This document shows, one piece after another, positions 23,488-37,172 of a stretch of 64,000 nt of DNA. The notes beneath the pieces were generated by a model. That model was not told the DNA's origin. It searched no databases and worked only from the letters and a program-made list of their open reading frames with translations. The position numbers were made by a program, and so were the translations under genes. Source of the DNA: Trichuris trichiura (lineage: Eukaryota; Nematoda; Enoplea; Trichinellida; Trichuridae); assembly GCA_037903355.1 (NCBI GenBank), contig JBAJFE010000004.1:4758001-4822000 (forward strand), in the 5' to 3' direction. How positions within the stretch are numbered: position 1 is the stretch's first letter; every line of letters starts with the position of its first letter.

Positions 23488-24424
23488 GTACGTAAAGGAA
23501 GACAAAGCAGCCTTCGGAGCTAACTATCAATGATTCAGTCGCCAGAGTGAAAGCTTTGAAAACTTAATACTTTTTAACGAGTTGAAACCCTTTCGTGAAG
23601 TGAACTTTTGATTACGGTTAAACCCACGAAATTTAAGATTGCCTGGAACCTTCGTGTCCGAGCTCGACCTATCGTCACGGGTTAAATCTCCGGCCTAAGC
23701 TGATCCGGTGTCTATCATTCAAACGCAGGCCTTTGGAAAGGCAGAAAAACGAGAACGGCAAAGTTGAGAGAAAAATTCGTTCCAGTAGCAATATGCTGAC
23801 TTTCCTACAGCTAATTATGACAGTCCTTTCAGCTTTGCCTGCTTTTTGCCAGTGTAATTTGAAACGAGGGTTGCTGCGCGAGCGAGTAAATTTTACTTCA
23901 CTTGTCTTTTTTGCTGTTGTCACTGCTTCGTTTTTACCTCAGTCTTTTTGTTTGCTGATGCTGATGCCACACGTACCTGCATTTTTTTGTTTACTTCAGC
24001 GAAATTCTTTATGCTTATGATGCTCTGGCAAACAATACGTAAAAAAGGTTCCGAAGCCTTCGGACCGCAGCCCATTTCATTTTCAGTGAAATAAAAATAT
24101 TTATTTTGCTGGAGATAGGACATCTTGTGTTCCAAAAGCTTTTTCAGTGAATAACAGTTCAAAAACCAAGGAGTCTTTATTCGTAACAATTTATCATCTT
24201 AGAAACATACGTGTCCGTTACTTATTAAAATCCATGTGTTAAAAATCACTTTCAGGTTACTTGAAAGTTCGATTTCAGTAATATCGTTGGGCTTGCTGAT
24301 GACGCCAGGCCGTGGTTTGGTGTAGGATGACATCACAGCCTGCGCATCATTACTCTAGTTTTACGTGGCGTTGGTGTTTTCGTTAGTTGCTAAGGAGGCA
24401 AGGTAACGAACTGTGTGCTGAACA
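23488..24424. other. upstream region of beta-tubulin
   Basis: No gene. The promoter of the tubulin gene is expected here, but I saw no diagnostic element. A minus-strand frame at 23920-24189 is not recognisable. Confidence 0.3.
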
Positions 24425-26254
<1,830 letters not shown>

Positions 26255-29200
26255 ATTTTGCGGACGTAGCATTGTGGCATTTTCTCACTAAAAAGCTTAT
26301 GTTTTTGTTGGTCGCAGTTATTCATCATTTCGTTGACTAACCTCAGCTTCTCATCCCTTAATTTTTCCATGGTTTCTAGCGTATCTATTCACCAGCTTAC
26401 TGGCAGCATTTCGATGATTATTAAATAATTCTTTACGATGCGTAATATTCAGTGCCGTCATGGAGGGTGTACTCCTAAGGCTTAATGCTATTTCATGAAG
26501 ACATCTAGAATTTGCTTTTGCATTTTCCAGAAGTAATCGTCAGCTGTTGTTGGGAATTGCAAATTGACATGAGGGTAGATTATTTTCAGCATGTCTGCAG
26601 GGCAAAGATCCCTTAGAAAATGCCCATGGTACAAATGGTGTTGATACGGTTGGGGACTGTTGGGTATAATTGTTAGTTGTTGATTTTTTATTAAGTGGTA
26701 TAGAACGGTGGTAAATTATAAAAGTTTCTCAATATTCCATAATAAAAAATGTGTCCCTGCTTTGGAAAGTATGATTTTGTGTGACGCTTGAAATTTTATT
26801 TGTTTGTAAATGAAGCTTCACTGTTATTGAAAGCGGTTTTTCGTAACGTGAATGTTTTCTTCATTATGTTAAGTGCTCGAGAATGTTCCTACACTTTTTC
26901 TGAAGATAAATGATTTGGCGCTATGGATTTTGTATTGGGTAAATATGTCGCCATGTCTCTATGGAAGTAATCCGTTTATCGAACAATTGGACAAATAACA
27001 GCATTTGTATCTCTGGACCATTTGTGCCGTGTGCATTTTGTGCTGACCCTTTTGTCCGCCAACCCTGAGCGCAACTCTTAGTGTCTGTGAGTAGGTAGCA
27101 TAACTGTTAGTTGTTTTGAGGGGGAGCGGGTTGTAAGTGCTGAAATAAACTTCCTTTTTTAAAACGTTAGTGCTCTGTTGTTGGAGATCCCATGCAAGAT
27201 TACCTTTGCTTCGTGGTGCTGTTGAAAACTTAGTTCTTTATAATGAATAGAACAGCATGGAATAATTTTTTAAAATCAAAAGCAGGTGTGTTTGATCACG
27301 GTAGAAAATCAGGATGGGCCTCTGTGACAAAGAAACGTTGTGGCAGAGACCAGTGCCCAGTAATCACGTGGAGAGTAGTTCGGATGTCAAAGTGACAAGA
27401 CCAAGGTTGTACCAGTGTTTGTACATTGCCATCAGTATGAACTGCAATTGCCGTTGTTATGTGACGGTCAAAATTAAGAGTGAAAGTCACTCAGGCATGT
27501 AATGGCGAAGTTGAATCGTGGTAAAAAAAATTAAATCTGGTCATTCATGGTTTGTTACCGTTTCGTATGTTTTATTTACGATGAGTCTCATTATGGAAAC
27601 AAAATTTGTTAACACTGGTGGTTGTGAATAATTACCTCCACCCGTTGTCAGCGGTCAAACTGCGTGATTATGATGACGTGATACGCTGCTAATTAATGAT
27701 TCCATGATATTAAGGTTTTGTCTGTTTAAAGCGCATCGTCCAAATAGTCAGCTTACACCAGTTTATTCCATTATTCTTTCGTTGTAGTTTTGAACTCTAT
27801 TCCTATAACATCGAACCTTGCGAAGTCTTCGTGTTCTGTTTTCCATGCCGATTCATTTGCATAGTTCTTTTCTTCCTGAAAATTTCATCAAGTGCTTTTT
27901 CGTCGAATCACTAAAAAATGATTTCCTATCTTTTGCGATTATTTATTTATATGAGGATTTTACTTTTTTCGTGTTTCAACTTTCATTTTTCTCCATTTTT
28001 CGTGGTTTTGGCTTTGTTTCCGTTTCCCTCTTGTTTTTCATTCCACTTATCATGGTTGTTCTTTCGCGTTTGTCTCCCTACTCGCCCTCTGTGCCTATAG
28101 TAATGCTCTACTACTTGCATTTGTCAAGTGCGTGCCCCTGAGTGATCTGTAATTCTTTTAGAACTGCGTATATTATTCCACCCAGTTTAATTTTGGTTTT
28201 CTTGAAGGCGTTTCTCCTCTATTTGGCTTTGGTGCAGTAGCTGTTTTGCAGGATAGTTGACTCTCTGTTATCCCGTACGTGCCCAAACCCACTTAGGTGT
28301 TTTTCCTGACTTCGTTAACTGTAGGCGCTCTCCCTGGTAACAGTCGTACCTATTCTTTAGGGGTATGCTCTAACCTACTGATTCTGAAAGTGCACCTGAG
28401 AAGAGTCATTCCCATGAAATTTAACTGCTGTTCTTTTTTTTTTATCGCTCAGCACTCAGAGCCGTAGGGAACTGCTGGGCGGGTAACAGAGCCGTAGACT
28501 TTTGACTTCAGCTTTCTTGAAAGCTTTTTGTTGCATAAAAATCCAGTTAGAGTTTTCCATTTTTGTCAGGTTGCCTGTACTTTAGCTGATACATCAATCG
28601 TGATTCCTCCTTCACGTAAGGGAAGCTTTCAAGGTATTTGAATGTCTAGGTTTAACTAAGGGCTCTCGTGAAGTTGCCGCCAAAATTAGTGGAGGGACTC
28701 TCGTTGACTAGACCCGGCCTTTCTTATCCCCAGTTATTGGTTTCGAAACTTTCTGCGCATAATCAAGTCCCCTCCGCAAACTATAGGATCACTTGTGGAC
28801 AACCTGCGTGCTTCCTCGTATACATTACAAACAGACATGAAATTGCTAATGTTGATAATTAGTAATATCAAATCAGCGGTCTGCATTGAAAATAAAGTTC
28901 CTTCTAACGAGTGTGTGAATTAACATTATAATTCGGGCAAACTACTCCTTCAATATTGGTTTCGCGAAGCTTTCAGAAAACTCCGGTTCCAGTCTTCAGC
29001 TCATCTTGTAATTTGTAATTTACTTAGGAAAAGTGTGATCAACGTCGCAGTTGTGTTGCCATTTACTTTACGCTTAGATGGCCTACAGAAACAGCTAGCG
29101 AATTATTCATTAACTTATTTGTCTGCAAAGGAGGAACAATTCAACTGTTGTAGTATTGACGCAGAATTGTTTTAACACTACTGTATTGACTATTCGCTGT

Positions 29201-29400
29201 CAGGTGTCTTTACTGACGTAAAAACGACAAGCAAGATCTAATAACCTAAGAGAAAGTTAATTGCGCAGGTGAGCTTAGGAATGTACGTAATCACACGAAA
29301 ACTGCTTGTCCAAAGGGAAATGACGTTAAAATGACCCCATTGAAATCTCCATTTTCCGGGGTTTTGCTGAGTTAAGGTGTGCCTGGTGGCATAATATAGG
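26255..29400. other. intergenic downstream of beta-tubulin, no gene seen
   Basis: Contains the likely tubulin 3' UTR. A T-rich tract at 27820-28120 (plus strand) resembles the reverse complement of PLE 3' UTR sequence in composition. No coding or TE similarity was recognised elsewhere. Confidence 0.3.
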
Positions 29401-29518
29401 GGACTGGCTCACACTGACGTGCTTAAAAGCTAATTATGCTTGAGATAGTTGACTTTTTTTCAGAAAACTGGATGTCTTATAACCGGCTTTGGTAGTTTCT
29501 TTGTTGATCTTCGGTTCA

Positions 29519-30440
29519 CAGCCTGTTTGGTGTATCTGTAAGTAAACTTCAAAATGCTTTACCAGCGAATGGATGAGCAAATTGTTAGAGAATAATACAG
29601 AATGATCAGTACCGTACATTTCGGAACTGCTCTTGTTCCGTCGTCAGCGATTTAAGGGAGGTGTTTATTCGCTAATGTGGTTAAATAGGTACATTAGAAC
29701 AATGAGTGTAAATTAGCTCGGTAGGAAGCAGCATTGAAGTTTATTAATCAGCGCATTCTATACCTCGCTAATCGCCACACTAATGTCGCAATTGATGGTG
29801 TTGCTATTGATGTAAAGCACCTATATGCGCAACAGGTGAAAAAAATTCTCAAGACAGATTATCTTTGGTTGCGGGTCGAGTGCGCACTGAGAGAAGTGCT
29901 CCACGATTACAGAGGCTTTGATCACGTTTTCCATGGCCTTTCAAAGGTCTACTGTGGGTGAACGTCCAGGGTCGGTAGTCCAAAGTCTCCGTTTGGCATT
30001 CTTGTACGTTAAAACATTCTTCAGGTGTTGGCCGAATCTGTCAAGTAAAGTGTAGCCCATTTTCCCTGTGTAGGAGGCGTTGCAACCGCATTTTATTTCG
30101 TAAACGACAACTGTTCTGCTATCAAAGGGAACCTTGATCTTGTCATTCCTCACAACTGAACGATTACATGAACTTTTAAAATGAACGTTGAAATTTAAGG
30201 AGTGCCCTAACCTCTCGCTTAAGCCATTATAGTAGGGAAGCACCAGAACCGGGTGTTGTTGATTATTGGTTGGAGACGATGGTAGCGATTTATTTAACTT
30301 ACATTGTCTAATAATGGAAATGATGAATTTACAGGGGCACCCATTATTGTGTAATGCGTTTAAGACATTGTTAAATTCAGCATTTAAATATATGGATCAC
30401 ATACTGTGTTCGAGCGTAACGATGTATAAGAAGCGCTATA
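29519..30440 (-). mobile_element. Penelope-like element, family B, 3' part
   Basis: On the minus strand, about 30410-30240 encodes AEFNNVLNALHNNGCPCKF, the thumb-region motif after a PLE reverse transcriptase. Then 30243-29941 encodes a degenerate GIY-YIG endonuclease: VVVYEIKCGCNASYTGKMGYTLLDRFGQHL, where the usual Y-I-G-E-T-G is altered. Beyond it lie a non-coding tail, a CTGACGA/GAAA hairpin motif at 29619-29647, and a terminal segment (TTTACTTACAGATACACC) also seen at 48.96 kb. 5'-truncated and inactive. Confidence 0.65.
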
Positions 30441-30929
30441 ATGTCTGACTATGTTGGCTAATAATATTTAATATAATATAAAATGTACGATGAGGAACGG
30501 TACGATTGAGTGTAGGCACGACGAGACGAACAAACGACGAGTGGGGAGCAGTGGTCAGGCCAACTCTCGCGGGCCACGATGTCCACCGAAACCAGGGCGT
30601 ATGAGGACCCACTGTCTCCCCCGAGTATGCGAATAGAATGATAATACGAGGGTAATAAAAGGGAAATTACATACAGTGCAAAGGGGTGAATAAACTTAAT
30701 GGTGATTAATGGGGAGGTGAAGGACATGATAGGGGGATAAATAAGCTATAAGTCACACCTGGCCAGACTGTACATGCCAGCAGGGCGCAGAGATCGGCCT
30801 GTCTCGCCTTGAGTTCTTTGTGCGGACCGAAGCGGCGGGACGTGGTCTTTCTTTATGTGTTGTCACGGTCCGAATGAACTCTGTCCAAGGCCAAGTCTAC
30901 GCTCCTCGCCAGGTGTGCTGTTTTCGTCA

Positions 30930-31110
30930 CATACTGTCAGGGCCCGGTCAACCATTAATTACCCTTTACTATACCGACGGGTAAACGCTGAATTAAACCA
31001 TATCTTAAATACATTACGCAGTAATGGGCACCCCAGTAAATTCGTTACTTCAATTATTAGACAATGTAGTTTGTAGATTAAATAAATTGCTACCACCGTC
31101 CCCACCCAAT
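30930..31110 (+). mobile_element. Penelope-like element, family B, inverted fragment
   Basis: The plus strand encodes VNAELNHILNTLRSNGHPSKF, the same segment as AEFNNVLNALHNNG on the minus strand at 30.4 kb, about 70% alike. The two copies face each other head to head across roughly 500 bp. The same geometry is seen in the large family A insertion at 54.7-59.4 kb. Similarity stops abruptly near 31110. Confidence 0.6.
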
Positions 31111-31642
31111 ATAAAACATCGTTTATTAAATATAGCTCCTGTTACCTTCAACAACCTTCCACCAACGTTCTGGCAGAGAGTACGTTCCCACATGGTGCAC
31201 AGTCCGGGGCTTCGTTCCTGTGGCAGAGATGGCAGCCCCACCGTCCCAGTGAGCCCGGGCGAAATCCGTCCGTGGGAGCGAGGCCCAAAGAGAGACATGG
31301 GGTCTCAGACTCGACAGCAACGAGAGTGCACTACGTCTAGATTAGCGTGAGAACCTGACATCGACAGCCTAGCACAAAGGCGGCCAGGATCAGGATTAGC
31401 GTCGGTTCCGCGGCCTGCTTCCCAGCAAGCGGATTAGGCGATGGCTGAAGAGCCTGCAGTCCGTGGGGATGCGCGGGGCAGAGGTCGTGGAAGGCTATAA
31501 TATACGCTTCGAGTCTGAGCCCAGACAGTTCAGGCTGTCGCCATCAGATGTGCGTTTGATTTATCGCTTTTACTTTGCAATAAACCGTTGTTATACGCCA
31601 GTCCTCATAGTCCGTCAAACCACAGTACCAAAAATTGAACTA
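31111..31642. other. unassigned, possibly an LTR fragment
   Basis: GC-rich compared with its flanks. It contains GCTATAATATACGC and then TTTGCAATAAACCG about 85 bp on, like a TATA box and polyadenylation signal in a solo LTR, but no matching second LTR or target duplication was identified. Confidence 0.2.
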
Positions 31643-32143
31643 CAGTCGGCCCTCGTTATCCGCGGTTAATTCGTCCCGAATTTTGAGCGTTACACCGCGT
31701 AAAACGAATTCCGCGTTGTATAGGATACCCTATGAAAGAGGCCAAATAGCTTGTATTCCAGCCGCGTATTTCATCTTATCCCTTGAATTCCTTCCGGAAC
31801 GGTTATCATACCTAGTGATCCTTCGAAGCTTGGTACTACGGAATCTAGCTACGAGACAAAGACATCAATGAAACTCCGCTTGTCCAGTGGGGCAAGCCAT
31901 CAGAGTCCAAGCCATTAGATACAAGAAAGGACGAAAGTAGGATGATCTTTCTTTAAACGCCTTGGAATCACCTTGCTTTAATGAGCTAAGCGATGTACTG
32001 GAGCGCGGAATGGGTACAGAGCAGGGGAAATATAAAATGCACGGGCCCACTTAAGCAGAAATACTGAACATCACATGGAACACATCCACATAGAACAAAA
32101 CGTCTAAGGGTAGAAATGTTTGGCGCATCAGGAATCAGACAAT

Positions 32144-33218
32144 TCACCCACTTTCTGTAGGTGGGTGCAGATCCCCTGGAGACCGGCCAGCCATAGAGTT
32201 GCTTGAACTTGTTGGTAGCGAAACTTCTCGCCTTAAAATGATAGGCTCCGCAGCTGCCAGAGCTTTATTTAAAAACATTGTTATAGGGAGCTGTCTTTCC
32301 CTTTTCTTCGCCTCATCGAATAAATCCTGTAGCGGTTTCAACGAAGCCGTTATTCCTCGTGTAACGATGATGCCACGTTCCATGGATGGATCATATTCAA
32401 CAATCATATCCTTTAGGACCTGCGCTTGCCAGAAAATAGTGGTCAGCTTTTGCAGCGTCCAATCCGAGGGTGTTTGAGCTTCTGTATCTTCCATAACGCC
32501 GTCGTCACTGGCCGTAGGTGATTGCATCAGTTCTTCGAGTTCCTTGTTGGTGAACGGTTCTCCACAATCTTCTATGTGCTCTCTGATACCGTCTTCTATC
32601 ATGTCGGAGAAACCCTCACTTCCCAACTCCTTGGCAATATTCACTATGCGCATGACCTCCTCATCGATGGCAGCTAAGTCCTCGCATTGACTGACTGCGT
32701 CTCTCCACAAACGCTTCCAGCAACCACTGACTGTTCTAGGCTTTATCTCGGTGTACTGCCTCCGCAATGAGGGCGATAGCGTCTGCAATTGAGAAACGCT
32801 TCCACAGGCCGGTAAGATCGCAATCAGCATTAGCGTGGAGGGTATCACGAAGCTTTCCAAATACGAGACGAGTGTAAGTAGCCTCAATGCATTTTATAGC
32901 GCCCTGATCCAGTGGCTGTAGTAGTGATGTCGAGTTGGCGGGCAAAAATTTCACCTCGACGTTCTCATTAGCGAAGCAAAGAGATTGCGGGTGACCGGGT
33001 GCGTTTATCAATTACGAGGAGGACCTTGAAAGCCATCCCCTTGCTTTCCAGGTACTTTTTCGCTTCAGGAATGAAGCATTGGTTAAACTACTCCGTAAAA
33101 AGGATAACCGTCATCCACGCCTTCTTGCTGTGCTGCCAGAAGACCGGCAGGCAATCCTTGTTCTTGTTTCGCTAGACAGTAGATAGGCACAGTAGGAATC
33201 TTGTTGATCCAAATGCCT

Positions 33219-33250
<32 letters not shown>

Positions 33251-34687
33251 TTCAAGTTTATTTGCAATTTCTACCAACGGTAGGGCTTGCGAAACCCAAC
33301 AGAATTCAACGTAACATAACGTGTTGCAGCACTATAACGTGTGTGGTCTCGACAAGAACATAACGAACGTATGCGTATACACTCATGCAACATGAGAGTA
33401 ACGAAAGTGATGACGAGAAACAAATGAAAAAATAAACGTAGCACTTTGAAGTTGCCCCGTCGCTCCCGATCGTCCGCTCAGGATCGTTCTTCGGGTTGTT
33501 CGATTGTTGGTTCAACCTGCGCGACGGGGGATCTGGGGATCGACCCCTGATCAGTAGTCTGGTAAGCGGCCGTTTCAGTTGAGTCGGTGGCCACCGGACC
33601 TAATCCGGTCGCCGCTTTGGGCCACCTGGAACCCAACACCGTCTGTTTCCCCCAACGGTAAAACCGCTGAGGTACTTGCGTTCCTGACCACGAGGAGTTG
33701 GCGTTGGATACGGGGGCCAAGGCAGGTAGGAAGCAGTGTAATCCACTGTGACCAGCGGAGACGGTCACCGCTCACTCGTCCAGGCGACAGCTATCACGAG
33801 GGCGTAGCCAGCCCGTGGTGCCATATTCGTCACGTGTCCCGCGACCGGATACGCCTCCTCCTGCACCGCCTTGGTGGCGATGCCAATGGACGGTGAAAAA
33901 CACCGAACCAATGGCAAGAAGCCCAGGAGCGACCGAGGATTACGAGTCCGGTAGACAACGCCGGGCTTTATCATGTGTCCTGCAGCGTTGCCACAGAGCA
34001 CAAAAGTGAGTCGATCTTTCAGTGGCTTGAATCCCAGGGCTTGCTTTGCGCTCTTGTGGATGTACGTGCGCTTTGGCATTTGCTTCCAGAATAATGCCGT
34101 CTCGTCACAATTGAAGATTTGTTCTGGGAGAGATATCCCTTTTGGTCCACTATCTCTTTGAATTCCTCCGGGAATGTCGAGGCAGCTACGCAATCAGCCG
34201 ATGCCGCTTCTCCAGTGATCTTTAAGTTCTTGAGGTTGAAGCGCTTCACGTATTTGGCTAGCCATCCTTTGCTAGCAGTAAACCCTTTTCTCTCGTTCTC
34301 TGCAACCGAGCCAGAGAAGTGCTCATATAAGCTCAGCGCTTTCTCCAGAATAACTTTCCCGTCGACAGGGACATTCTTCTGCGACATGTCCTCTATCCAA
34401 ATGCTTAGCGCTTTCTCGGCCTTCACGAAGACTTTGTTGCGAACTACAGCAGCTCTTTTCGCCAGTGAAGGGTCGGGATGCACGCTTCTTCGAATCTCAG
34501 CTTCCTGCTGCTTTATCGTACGAATGCTGGATTCATTCTTCCCAATCTTGCGGCCCACTTCGGCACATGACAATCCGTTTTTCAAAAGATCTAGGACTTT
34601 TACTTTCTCATGAAGGGTAAGGACGCTACGTTGTCCCTTAGCCCTAGAGGAACCGCTCTGTTCACTTAGTTGCCTTCTGTCAGCCAT
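32144..34687 (-). pseudogene. Tigger (pogo) transposase, frameshifted and interrupted
   Basis: From ATG at 34687. The N-terminal HTH is LTLHEKVKVLDLLKNGLS...GKNESSIRTI, followed by a CENP-B/Tc5-type HTH (FTASKGWLAKYVKRFNLKN). A 1-nt insertion near 34131 breaks the frame inside GYL.PEQIFNCDETALFW, the first catalytic aspartate block. An insertion then occupies about 33190-33905. Downstream are WQHSKKAWMTVILFTE, VIDNAPGHPQ (second D) and FLPANSTSLLQPLDQG, and a long acidic C-terminal region to 32144. Other stops and shifts occur near 33090 and 33000. It would cut and paste the element; as it stands it is inactive. Confidence 0.85.
33190..33905. mobile_element. ~0.7-kb insertion inside the Tigger transposase, with a tRNA-like SINE-type segment
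   Basis: Transposase similarity stops near 33905 (minus-strand RNPRS) and resumes near 33175 (LPVFWQHSKKAW). Between them, the minus strand of about 33500-33600 has GTGGCCACCGACTCAACTGA and, 35-40 bp on, GGGGTCGATCCCC. These sit like the A and B boxes of an RNA polymerase III promoter, suggesting a tRNA-derived SINE. Exact ends and target duplication were not resolved. Confidence 0.35.
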
Positions 34688-35044
34688 CCTCCTATGCGAC
34701 ACCAGTTCCACGACGCGAAAGTTCAGACCTACCACGCTGCAGGAAAACTGATATTTGCGCACAGCGCGCGGCCTCGACAACGCGCACGAAGCAATAATGA
34801 GCAGTGAGAAAAATGACAAGGCCTCATTAGCATTGTGCACAGTTTAGAGAGCACTGTGGGCAGAGAAAGTCTTTCGCGAACGCGCAGATGATCACACTGC
34901 TGCACAGGCATGCAACGACACTAGTGCAATTATAATGCCAGCCAGCGGTGCGCATGTCTCTGTGAAAAGATGACGTCACTATTTCACGCTGGAGAAACCG
35001 CGTTGTATAGAATCCGCGGATAACGAGGGCCGACTGTACTCACT

Positions 35045-35910
35045 TTTTGACGCTCTTGAGACTGCTCGAAACGCTGCCCTGACCGATCACGCTCCGCAGA
35101 CTGGAACCGATTGTAATCTGATGAGGCAAAGTATAGGAAATATGCTATCTGAGGCAATCTAGCTGATGAATAGTAACTTTCGTCACTAATGCGACATCAG
35201 GTCTAACGTTATCATGCAACACAATGACAGCATGCTAGCCACGCGATCATTTATCGCTTTTCTCGCAAGACTTGTAGCACTTTCCAAGCTGCAAGTAATG
35301 GTGTTTGCAGAGGCCGTCTCGCCTGGTTGCAGCAGTTCATGTTAACGCACAGCACAGTGGTCTCACGATACGCAGAACAGCATCTTTTTTCTTGGAAGCC
35401 GGCCTTTGGTGTGGCGGTCGCATAGGACAACTAACCGTTTTTTCTTTAGAGGCTCTTATACAGGATCCCTTTTCCGTCCCCTGTAACAATGCGCCAAACA
35501 AAACTTTTCGTTTTGCGATTTTTCAGCAACTCTTCGCACGTGCTCAGCCCATCCCTTTCGCCAGATTGTGACCATGAATGTTGCACCCACCTGCCATATT
35601 TCCGTATCTTTCCCATTCTGTAAAGACGCAGACCTACGGTGGCAAGATGCGCATCAAGCGCCTCCGCAAACTGTCGCATTCTTACAGATGGAGTTATGGC
35701 CTAGCAGGATCGGCAAATCGCCATGTTCAGTTCTTGAAGAACGCTGTGCCACTGTCGCTCACGTTGAAGTTCTCACACAGCAGATGTGCCACCGTCGACA
35801 TGTGCCTTTCGTCATATTTTGATCACCACAAATATTACGCAAAAGTGTCTTTGCTTCCGATGCTGTTTTTTCTAGTACAAAGAAAGACAGTACGAGCCAA
35901 AATGTAACTT
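35045..35910 (-). pseudogene. mariner transposase remnant
   Basis: Minus-strand pieces in mariner order. A degraded N-terminal HTH lies at about 35900-35800. Next is MGKIRKYGRWVQHSW...LLKNRKTKSFVWRIVTGDGKGILY at 35620-35450, equivalent to the KLGKWVPH...FL.RIVTGDE block holding the first catalytic D. Further on, around 35210, HDNVRPDVA corresponds to the second catalytic block (HDNARPH). Stops and shifts between pieces show it is old. Confidence 0.7.
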
Positions 35911-36411
35911 CAATGAGTTCATGACAAAAGCACAGTGGAACGGCGACTGGATGGGTGAAACTGACTACAATTTTCTTGCGGGCGTTAAGCAGATGAATGA
36001 CCGGATTATGTTCCATATGGAAAAGATTTTTCAGTTTGTGCAGTGATAGACCATTGAAGCACAAGCTAAACGGCGAACTTTGCTCACATCTGATATCCCA
36101 AAACGTATACTCCTGCCATTAAATGTCCATTATACCTGCTTAGATTAGTAAGGAAATCAAATACTACGTATGGCCGTTACTACTGCAGTATTCACTTGCC
36201 TGGAAACGGTCCTGTACTACCATGAGGCATACTTATGCCTAATATTAGTAAGAGAATTGAAGAAATATTAATAAATGCGAATGGTAGCTCAGGATACTAG
36301 CAAGAATCAGCACTTTGAGCAAGGTGAAAAGCCATGCAAACAGAAAATAGCATTTTGCCAAGTCACAAAATAGACTACAATTCCACATATACACAAAGGG
36401 TCCGTTTAGCT

Positions 36412-37025
36412 CAGTGTTTCTCAAACTTTTTGCGCCATCGCCCCCTTTTGAAGCAAACGTATTGTCATCGGCCCCCCGTCTCTTTCAGTCGTGGACTACC
36501 GAGACTTGAGTTGACTCGACGGTGAAGATAGGTCAAGGCGTGTCGAAATGCTCCACAGTCACCGGTTCACTTTCTCTGCATATTAAACGGGTTGCCCTCC
36601 GTAACAATAAAATCATGACGCTTTGCGGATCATTACAAGGCACGACTGTCGAAATCCAAAATGACAAAATCCCCAGTGATGAAATCCTGAGTGACGAAAT
36701 CTCGAACTGTCAAAATCTTGATCCGTCAGTCCTGTGCTATCAATACCTCGAAAATAAAATTACTTGATCAAGAGACAGGGGGCAAGACAGTGGTAGTTTT
36801 TGTTTTCAGGATTTTTCCCTTTCAGTGTTTTGACTTCAGGATTTTGGCTGTCTCTGCACCACAAGACGTTCCGTTTGCAAAGTGATAGAACGACGCGCAG
36901 TAGCTGCTCTCCCACAAATCCTCCGCTGACCCCCTAAATTTTCATGCCTCGTTTCGAACACATCACCCTCCTCGAGACCATTATCACCTCCAAGGGGGCG
37001 ATATCGCCCACTTTGAGAATCACTA
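36412..37025. mobile_element. non-autonomous hAT element (614 bp)
   Basis: Starts CAGTGTTTCTCAAAC and ends TTTGAGAATCACTA, an imperfect hAT TIR. Flanked by GTTTAGCT (36404-36411) and CTTTAGCT (37026-37033), an 8-bp duplication with one mismatch. No transposase. It ends only about 150 bp from the stop codon of the GCN2 gene and may contribute to its 3' UTR or terminator. Confidence 0.8.
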
Positions 37026-37172
37026 CTTTAGCTGCTGTATTTAGTAGCAATTCATTGGTCTCCGTCGAAAATGACGTCATTCTCCCCCAAGGAAAACGTT
37101 TTGAGCAAAATGCACAGATAAAAGAGCGCGGATACGGAGGGCCTACTGCACTTAACGCAACGGACTTTACAT

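Larger units (their letters stand above)
31643..35036 (-). mobile_element. pogo/Tigger DNA transposon, 3.4 kb
   Basis: Ends are CAGTCGGCCCTCGTTATCCG and its complement, with TA on both sides (31641-31642, 35037-35038), the mark of Tc1/mariner/pogo insertion. The minus strand carries a broken transposase, and the interior is interrupted by a later insertion of about 0.7 kb. A 1.16-kb relative with the same TIRs is at 47658-48819. Confidence 0.9.

Noticed and set aside
34119..34613. 164-codon plus-strand frame
   Set aside because: Antisense shadow of the Tigger transposase.
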